From: Zanthoxylum bungeanum | Lineage: Eukaryota > Streptophyta > Magnoliopsida > Sapindales > Rutaceae | Length of the DNA stretch: 64,000 nucleotides | Direction of reading: 5' to 3' | Assembly: GCA_019454045.1 (NCBI GenBank) | Contig: SKCR01033465.1 | Coordinates: 1 to 64,000, forward strand | Shown: positions 57,490 through 64,000 of the stretch, in pieces | How the letters are laid out: each line of letters opens with the position of its first letter | How positions within the stretch are numbered: position 1 is the stretch's first letter | The notes under the pieces: model-generated | Told to the model about the DNA's origin: nothing | Database searches by the model: none | Seen by the model: only the letters and a program-made list of their open reading frames with translations | Translations under genes and position numbers: made by a program

Positions 57490-58500
57490 AGTAATAGGGC
57501 AAATCTGTGAAACTCAACATCGATCGGACCATATCCAATAAAGTCTGATTTCTCCTTTCAGATACACCATTGTGCTGTGGTGTACCTGGAGGAGTATATT
57601 GAGCGAGAATCTCATTCTCCTTCATATAATCCATGAACTCACCACTCATATATTCACCGCCTCGATCTGATCGAAGGCATTTAATATATTTACCAGTTTG
57701 TTTTTTCTACTTCATTTCGGAACTCTTTGAACTTTTCAAAGGTTTCCGATTTATGTCGCATCAAATACACATAACCGTACCGTGATAAATCATCGGTAAA
57801 GGTAACGAAGTACGAATAACCACTGTGAGTAGTTTGACTTAGTGGACCACATACATCAGAATGTACGAGTTCCAGTAAGTTAGTGGCACGGTGTCCAACA
57901 CCAGAAAATGGGGCTTTGGTCATCTTACCCTGAATACAGGATTCACAAGTTGGATAGGATTCAATGGTAAGATCTGATATCAAACCATTCCTAACCAATT
58001 GGGTTAGGCGTTTAACGCCAATGTGACCAAGTCTCATATGCCAAAGTTCAGTATTATTAATTACAGGTAAACTACGTTTATTAACTCCAGTATTTAAAAT
58101 ATCTTTTGAAGTTTGCAATGTATAATGACCATGCTGGTTTGGACAACTAAGGATCTGAATATTATTTTTATCATATAAATACAAAGAACTATTCTTAATA
58201 TTAATACAAAAGCCTTCTGTATCTAATACAAAAAGTGATATAATATTAGCGACACATCCCGGTACAAAATGACAGTCATATAACAAAAGTGTCCCATTCG
58301 ATAATGAGATCTCGCATACTCCCACTGCAACTGCATCCAAAGAGTCTCCACTCCCGAATCGCAACTGCATCTCTCCAGGCTTCAGTTTCCTACTTTCCTT
58401 CAGCACCTGCAACGAATTGCAAATGTGAATGGGACAAGCAGAATCTAAAATCCAGCTGGAATGTAACGGCTTCACAAGCCAAAGATAAATCAATAACTGG
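57490..58500 (-). pseudogene. Copia C protease, pre-integrase and integrase core
   Basis: An open frame at 58493-57690 has the protease segment 'WILDSACPIHIC', where the usual DSG/DTG triad reads DSA. It then has the pre-integrase finger ('ELWHMRLGHI', 'CESCIQGK') and the start of the integrase core ('HSDVCGPL', 'YSYFVTFTDD'). It breaks in an A-run near 57700. The next piece, with 'RSDRGGEYMS' and 'SERRNQTLL', is in another frame down to about 57490, where it slips again. All three integrase acidic positions are present across the pieces. Confidence 0.88.
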
Positions 58501-59365
58501 AAAAATAAAAGTACCTGATGTAGAAGCTCTGTCTCTCCTCACTTGGGCAATGTAATCAGGACAGTTCATTTTCCAGTGTCCAACCTTGCCGCAGTGGTGG
58601 CATTTGTCTTCAGAAGCCCTTTTGGGCTTTGCAATCTTCGCCTGTTGTTGAGGACCAAAAGCCTTCTTATTCTTCTTGCCTTTCTTGTTCTTTCCCTTGG
58701 ACCATCCTTGGGAAGAAGCCGAAAGAGAAGTAGTTCTAGGAGGGCGAGTCGGTACTCCCTTCTTAAAGTCCTCTTCTGCCGTGAGCAACATCCTATGTAG
58801 CTCCTGGTAGGTACAGACAGTCCCGTGCATGTTGAAGTACATCACGAACTGGCGAAATGAAGCTGGCAGTGAACCAAGAATGACACTCCTACCGAGAATG
58901 TCATTCAAGATGAGATTATGTTGCCTCAATTGATCGATCAAATCGATCATCTGAAGAACATGTGGGCTGACACTCTGCCCCTCATCCAGACGCGCATGGA
59001 ACAGTTCCATGGCGACTTTGTGAACAATAACTTGTTCCTGGTTCTCAAACGATTGTCTCAATCGCGTCATCATACTATAGGAATCTAACATACCATATAC
59101 TGTTGCTTGAGTTTCGGAGACAGTGAACTAAGGATGTATGATTTAACCCTTAAATCATCATCTTTCCAAGTTTCAAAAACTTGGCGTTCCTCCTCCGAAG
59201 CATCCTCGCCCACTGCAAGGGGCAACGGACCCTCAAGAACATAACCCAGCTCTCGGAATCGAGGACAATCCTCAAATCCAATTCCCAGTCTGCAAAGTTC
59301 TCAGCGCATTTCAGTTTGTTCGCATCAAGCATACGCGCAAACTGATTTGTGGATTGTCCCGCCAT
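58390..59365 (-). pseudogene. Copia C gag
   Basis: The probable start is the ATG at 59365-59363 ('MAGQSTNQFARML'). The frame slips near 59165 in an A/T-rich run and continues at 59091-58390 with a capsid-like UBN2-type segment, a Lys-rich linker and a CCHC zinc knuckle ('CHHCGKVGHWKMNC', about 58597-58556). The reading frame then changes before protease at about 58500. Gag would form the virus-like particle and bind RNA through the knuckle. Confidence 0.88.
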
Positions 59366-60125
59366 CGCCAATCTATCATATAGATCACGAAAAACGGTTA
59401 GCAGAAATAAAGCAGTTTCATATAATATCAAAAGCATAAACTAGATCATGGATTTTTAATCTAATATGCCCCTCCCACTAAATCATGCAATACTGTAATC
59501 CCAAAACAGAATACAAATATTTAATAATTAAATTAAATACTAATAGTGAAAAGTGGATCCCGTGAATATATTTCGGCTCACAGCAGAGGCACGGTCTCTT
59601 CTACGTATATTCATCAGGTAGACAACTCATTTGTCAATCATTCACTAATGACTCCTAAGTACCGGTCCTGGCCGTTTCTCGTTGTCGCTGCGAAGGCAGG
59701 CCCACAAGGAGACGTACCAAGGTTAAACTCGCCAATGATATACTCAAGTTACTTACGTAATCCTGACAGCTAGGGCACGTTCAGAATTCCGCTTTCGCTT
59801 GAATTTATCTAGTATCTGATATACATCCGGTATAAATAAATCTTTATCGGCTACACCCTCACAGCAGAGGCACGGTCTCGGATGTAGTCACAAAGATATA
59901 TTCATAAACCGTATTGACAAGACGGACCATATAACATGCATCAATTACATAATTACATTTAAACCTTATTATTAGGGATTTTCCGCTAAGTGTCATACAC
60001 CCTAAATCTAACCAGTTTAGATCCTAATAAGCATGCACAAAGTCAAGAAAACATGATTAAACATTGATTCAATGAAGGCTAATCATTTTAGGTGGCCTAG
60101 AATCAGACTCGCTCTGATACCATTT
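59366..60125 (-). other. Leader of Copia C between primer site and gag
   Basis: Non-coding. A 22-bp direct repeat (starting CTCACAGCAGAGGCACGG) occurs at 59577-59598 and 59858-59879, 281 bp apart. The copy of the primer site nearest gag is at 60111-60122. The open frame at 59546-59773 is not considered coding. Confidence 0.6.
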
Positions 60126-61407
60126 TGTAGGGGTTATTTAGGGGGTGAATCCGGTAACGCAGCGGAAGCGGTGAAAATCCGATTTTCAGATTTCAAAAAT
60201 TTTTCTCGGATAAATTAAATAAACATATTTATTTAATATTCCAATAATCAAATTATGAAAATAAATTCAATAAAACATTTTTAGGTGAATTTACTGAAAT
60301 ACCCTTGCTTTGTATTTTTTTGTCCATTTTAGTCCGAAATTGATCCAATCAATTTTGAATGATTCTAAATCATTTCTAAGATGAACTTATGATGTTCAAA
60401 ACATCAAAACACCAAAGCAACCAAAATCCCCAATATTCCTCACAAAGCCGAGAGCACCATTTGGTGCCAAATTTGTGCATTTTGCACTTTCATGCTTCAA
60501 GACACATCCAATAATATCCAATCAACATGAAACTTTATATGCATCATATACACACACAAATACACAACATATATGAAAACCCCCAAATTTGGAGTTAGTC
60601 ATAAACCTTATTATTAGGGATTTTCCGCTAAGTGTCATACACCCTAAATCTAACCAGTTTAGATCCTAATAAGCATGCACAAAGTCAAGAAAACATGATT
60701 AAACATTGATTCAATGAGGCTAATCATTTTAGGTGGCCTAGAATCAGACTCGCTCTGATACCATTTTGTAGGGGTTATTTAGGGGGTGAATCCGGTAACG
60801 CAGCGGAAGCGGTGAAAATCCGATTTTCAGATTTCAAAAATTTTTCTCGGATAAATTAAATAAACATATTTATTAATATTCCAATAATCAAATTATGAAA
60901 ATAAATTCAATAAAACATTTTTAGGTGAATTTACTGAAATACCCTTGCTTTGTTTTTTTGTCCATTTTAGTCCGAAATTGATCCAATCAATTTTGAATGA
61001 TTCTAAATCATTTCTAAGATGAACTTATGATGTTCAAAACATCAAAACACCAAAGCAACCAAAATCCCCAATTATTCCTCACAAAGCCGAGAGCACCATT
61101 TGGTGCCAAATTTGTGCATTTTGCACTTTCATGCTTCAAGACACATCCAAATAATATCCAATCAACATGAAACTTTATATGCATCATATACACACACAAA
61201 TACACAACATATATGAAAACCCCCAAATTTGGAGTTAGTCATAAACCTTATTATTAGGGATTTTCCGCTAAGTGTCATACACCCTAAATCTAACCAGTTT
61301 AGATCCTAATAAGCATGCACAAAGTCAAGAAAACATGATTAAACATTGATTCAATGAAGGCTAATCATTTTAGGTGGCCTAGAATCAGACTCGCTCTGAT
61401 ACCATTT
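60126..61407 (-). repeat. Two extra tandem 641-bp units of LTR start plus primer site
   Basis: TGTAGGGG starts at 60126, 60767 and 61408, exactly 641 bp apart. Each extra unit has the first ~480 bp of the plus-strand LTR form, then ~160 bp of leader ending with the primer site (GCTCTGATACCA at 60752-60763 and 61393-61404, as at 60111-60122). LTR and leader join at a TAAACC microhomology (near 60601 and 61243), which also occurs in the complete LTR and in the leader near 59960. This indicates duplication by microhomology or template switching. Confidence 0.9.
61393..61404 (-). promoter_or_regulatory. Primer-binding site of Copia C (initiator Met tRNA)
   Basis: On the minus strand TGGTATCAGAGC lies three bases from the end of the full 5' LTR. 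Identical sites occur at 60752-60763 and 60111-60122 in the duplicated units. Confidence 0.92.
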
Positions 61408-63817
61408 TGTAGGGGTTATTTAGGGGGTGAATCCGGTAACGCAGCGGAAGCGGTGAAAATCCGATTTTCAGATTTCAAAAATTTTTCTCGGATAAATTAA
61501 ATAAACATATTTATTTAATATTCCAATAATCAAATTATGAAAATAAATTCAATAAAACATTTTTAGGTGAATTTACTGAAATACCCTTGCTTTGTATTTT
61601 TTTGTCCATTTTAGTCCGAAATTGATCCAATCAATTTTGAATGATTCTAAATCATTTCTAAGATGAACTTATGATGTTCAAAACATCAAAACACCAAAGC
61701 AACCAAAATCCCCAATTATTCCTCACAAAGCCGAGAGCACCATTTGGTGCCAAATTTGTGCATTTTGCACTTTCATGCTTCAAGACACATCCAAATAATA
61801 TCCAATCAACATGAAACTTTATATGCATCATATACACACACAAATACACAACATATATGAAAACCCTCAAATTTGGAGTTAGTCATAAACCCTAATTTTT
61901 CAATTTCCTCAAATTGGACAAATTAGGCCATATACATTAAATCAATTGTTTCAATCATCAATATTACATCCAATTCAAGTCTCAACACAATGAAACAACT
62001 CAAGATCAAATCTAGGTCATTTAAGTGTGGGTCAAAACTCTAGATTAGCAACTTGGTTTCTAAAACCTTAAAAGAATCCTTACAACTACAATAGTCACAA
62101 GTTTCCTTCACCATACATGCTCAACACTTCTATCAAACTTCCACCAACAAAAACACAAAGAAATAAAGAAAGAAATAATCTAAGAACATCACATGTTGAA
62201 GCCTTGAACCTAAGGAACATATTCCTCTCTAATAGTAAGTTGGAAAAACTTACTAAATTCCAAGCTATCTTTGATTTTTTGTCTTTCTTTTCTCAAGCTT
62301 CCTTTGCCTTTCTTCAATGGAGTTTATATGATAAAGTGTATTAGGTTAAGTGTATCATGAAATGAAAATCAATTTATACTTGTTTCATTTGGCCTTTGGC
62401 CGAAAATGACTAAGGCAAAAACAAGGAAATTAATTTCAATTTCATTTCAAAATCATTTGGTCAACTTGGACAAATATCTTATAAACAACTTTATTAGATA
62501 TTTATTTTGGTCAACAAATGCAACTAATGTCATTTACTTTAAATATCCTAACATAAGATATTTATATTTTAATTAATTTAATCATTTAACAATTAAATAA
62601 TTAATTAATTAATCAAACAAATATATTAAATATATGTATAATATTTACATAAATATTAAAAACATATATTCATTTAGGAAATAAGTCAAATAACTCATTT
62701 TGACTATTAATTAATGTGTATTTAAATTAATCAAGTATTAAATGTAAATACACAATAATTAAGGAAATGACTATCTAGTCTCTTTAGCATGTATCTTGCG
62801 TTTAACTATTAAACGACTTTATAAATAATCAATATTATTTATTTATGTTGCTCTAGTGCTCAACGAGTATGTTTCATTATTGAGACTCTCTAGGTTCAGG
62901 TATATCCGTCATGAAATCAAATTTCGTGTCTATAATCTATCCACCCGTAGATTATGACGATCACGGATAATCTCGCTGAACCATACAGGTCGAGGTCATC
63001 GCAAATGTATAATTCCTCCGTCACAGGTATCCGGATAAATCCCAGAGATATAGATGTAAATGTCAAATCTCTATCGGGATTATCCAGTCGACTATTCTAT
63101 TAGCAATCTCAAAAAGAATGTTTAGAACTAGCTTATAAACTTTACCACGGGCCCATGGTTTTATCTGATTGCTAATCATATGGACTACCTATGCTCTGGT
63201 ACACAGAACTGACGGATCCTATCTTGATACACATAGGACACCCTGAGGATCTATCTACACCCAACGAACAGGCGGAGGTCTGATCTTAATAGATCGGTGA
63301 CGTGACTGCCGTCTAAGTGTAGAAGATGTCTCATGTGCCCACAATGGCATCTCAAGTCTAAGAATCACAAGTGCTACTCAACCCAAGAAGATTCTTATTG
63401 ACGCTGGTGTACCATCCATTAAGAATCTTCGGTGAGTCGTTCAGTGTTTATCCGCTATAAACACCTACACGTCTATACTAGTCTCCAAGACTAATGGTTC
63501 ATTGAGAAACCATTGGAATCATATATTCCAGTATACGACATGTACCGGTCTCAACGGGTTTACTATACTGACCAAGTAGTGTAAACCTTGACCAGGAACT
63601 GTCTGAGAATGACAACGTCATGATACATCTCAATGTCCGTTGCGACGCTTTTGCAACTGTATCATGACTAATCATTCTAGGGTCATTACGTCTTTACCAT
63701 ATAGAAAGATAGATTATATTATAGAAACTGCATATATTATTCATAATAATAATGTTTTACAGAAGTATTTAACAGAAATACAACCGGGAATTGGCGCTCT
63801 GAGCACCAACCCCAACA
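61408..63817 (-). repeat. 5' LTR of Copia C
   Basis: 2410 bp, matching 52998-55400 almost throughout; differences are mostly single-base indels in homopolymers and rare substitutions. It is followed by the target duplication GATTC. The open frame 62117-62344 and its counterparts are LTR sequence. Confidence 0.95.
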
Positions 63818-64000
63818 GATTCTTAATATACCCAGCATTGGCATACACAGAACATGTTAAAGTCATGGACGACCGCAACCAAAGTATATTGATTGTCGCA
63901 AGTATTAGCGGTGCAAGTCTCAGGTTAAGACCAAATACATCTACCCTGATTTCGGACTTCTATAGACACATAGTCATACTACCAATGGAATTCCGAGGGG

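Larger units (their letters stand above)
52998..63817 (-). mobile_element. Full-length Copia retrotransposon C with tandem 5' duplications
   Basis: A perfect GATTC duplication (52993-52997 and 63818-63822) bounds the element. Read on the minus strand: 5' LTR 63817-61408, initiator-Met primer site, leader with two extra 641-bp units, gag, protease, integrase, reverse transcriptase, RNase H, polypurine tract, 3' LTR 55400-52998. LTRs are 2410 and 2403 bp and nearly identical by eye, so insertion is recent. Several single-base frameshifts break gag-pol. It sits in a B-family LTR and is the youngest event in the right block. Confidence 0.95.
51609..64000 (-). mobile_element. B-family Copia LTR, minus strand, split by Copia C
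   Basis: 51609-52997 and 63818-64000 are the reverse complement of the B1 LTR. 'AAGGTCCCAAGGATCAAT' (51623-51640) mirrors the B1 LTR 3' end. The right part mirrors about 20450-20630 and would need ~400 bp more outside the window to finish. The left edge is diverged (TATTGG in place of TGTTGG), and no primer site is visible beyond it. It may be a solo LTR or the 3' LTR of an element extending rightward. Confidence 0.8.

Noticed and set aside
61014..61226. Pair of identical 70-codon minus-strand frames (also 61658-61870)
   Set aside because: They are the same LTR segment repeated by the 641-bp duplication and have no counterpart protein that I recognise.
1..64000. Any second host gene besides PP2C and the captured LOG
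   Set aside because: Every other long open frame falls in an LTR, leader or retrotransposon domain, and the spacers at 11968-13899 and 46661-48085 show no coding signal by eye.

Overview
The window is nuclear DNA of a flowering plant, probably a eudicot. It is AT-rich, has one intron-containing plant gene with GT–AG introns, and is otherwise built from nested plant LTR retrotransposons, hAT-type DNA transposons and tRNA-derived SINEs. There is no bacterial, organellar or CRISPR signal. The species cannot be named from the sequence.

Left block (1-11967). A Copia-type LTR ends at 1730. It abuts a minus-strand LTR of a family I call D (D3), which runs to about 11967. D3 is split by a complete plus-strand Copia element (A, 2426-10848) with two ~1.9-kb LTRs, an initiator-Met-tRNA primer site and a GATCA target duplication; its pol is broken and gag is missing.

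Gene island (12000-19100). This holds AT-rich spacer, a perfect non-autonomous hAT element (13900-14804, 8-bp target duplication), two SINE-like sequences, and the only clear host gene: an organellar-type PP2C phosphatase on the minus strand (CDS 18659-16235, four coding exons, 422 codons).

Central block (19592-46299). An Athila-type Ty3/Gypsy element is bounded by GTCAC duplications and ~2.05-kb LTRs. Its 5' LTR is split by a second Copia element (B1, 20063-30808), which carries a hAT element (24608-25578). Its integrase is split by a 3.6-kb solo LTR (D1, 36804-40420, duplication ATTGC). Between integrase and 3' LTR it carries two extra genes: an unrecognised ~182-codon ORF (41487-42035) and an intronless, nearly full-length LOG (LONELY GUY) cytokinin-activating phosphoribohydrolase coding sequence (42288-42894) with one nonsense codon and one frameshift. 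This captured hormone gene is the most notable item in the window.

Right block (46300-64000). The far side of the Athila target is a diverged repeat, followed by AT-rich spacer and a SINE cut in its B box by an LTR-like sequence (48142 to about 51608). That LTR hosts a second solo D LTR (D2, 48323-50740, duplication GGTAC). A minus-strand B-family LTR (from about 51609 to beyond the window) is split by a young minus-strand Copia element (C, 52998-63817, duplication GATTC). C contains two extra tandem 641-bp units, each repeating its LTR start and primer-binding site.

Limits. All alignments were done by eye. Several frameshifts in C lie in homopolymers and could be assembly errors. Element names A, B1, C and D are local labels.
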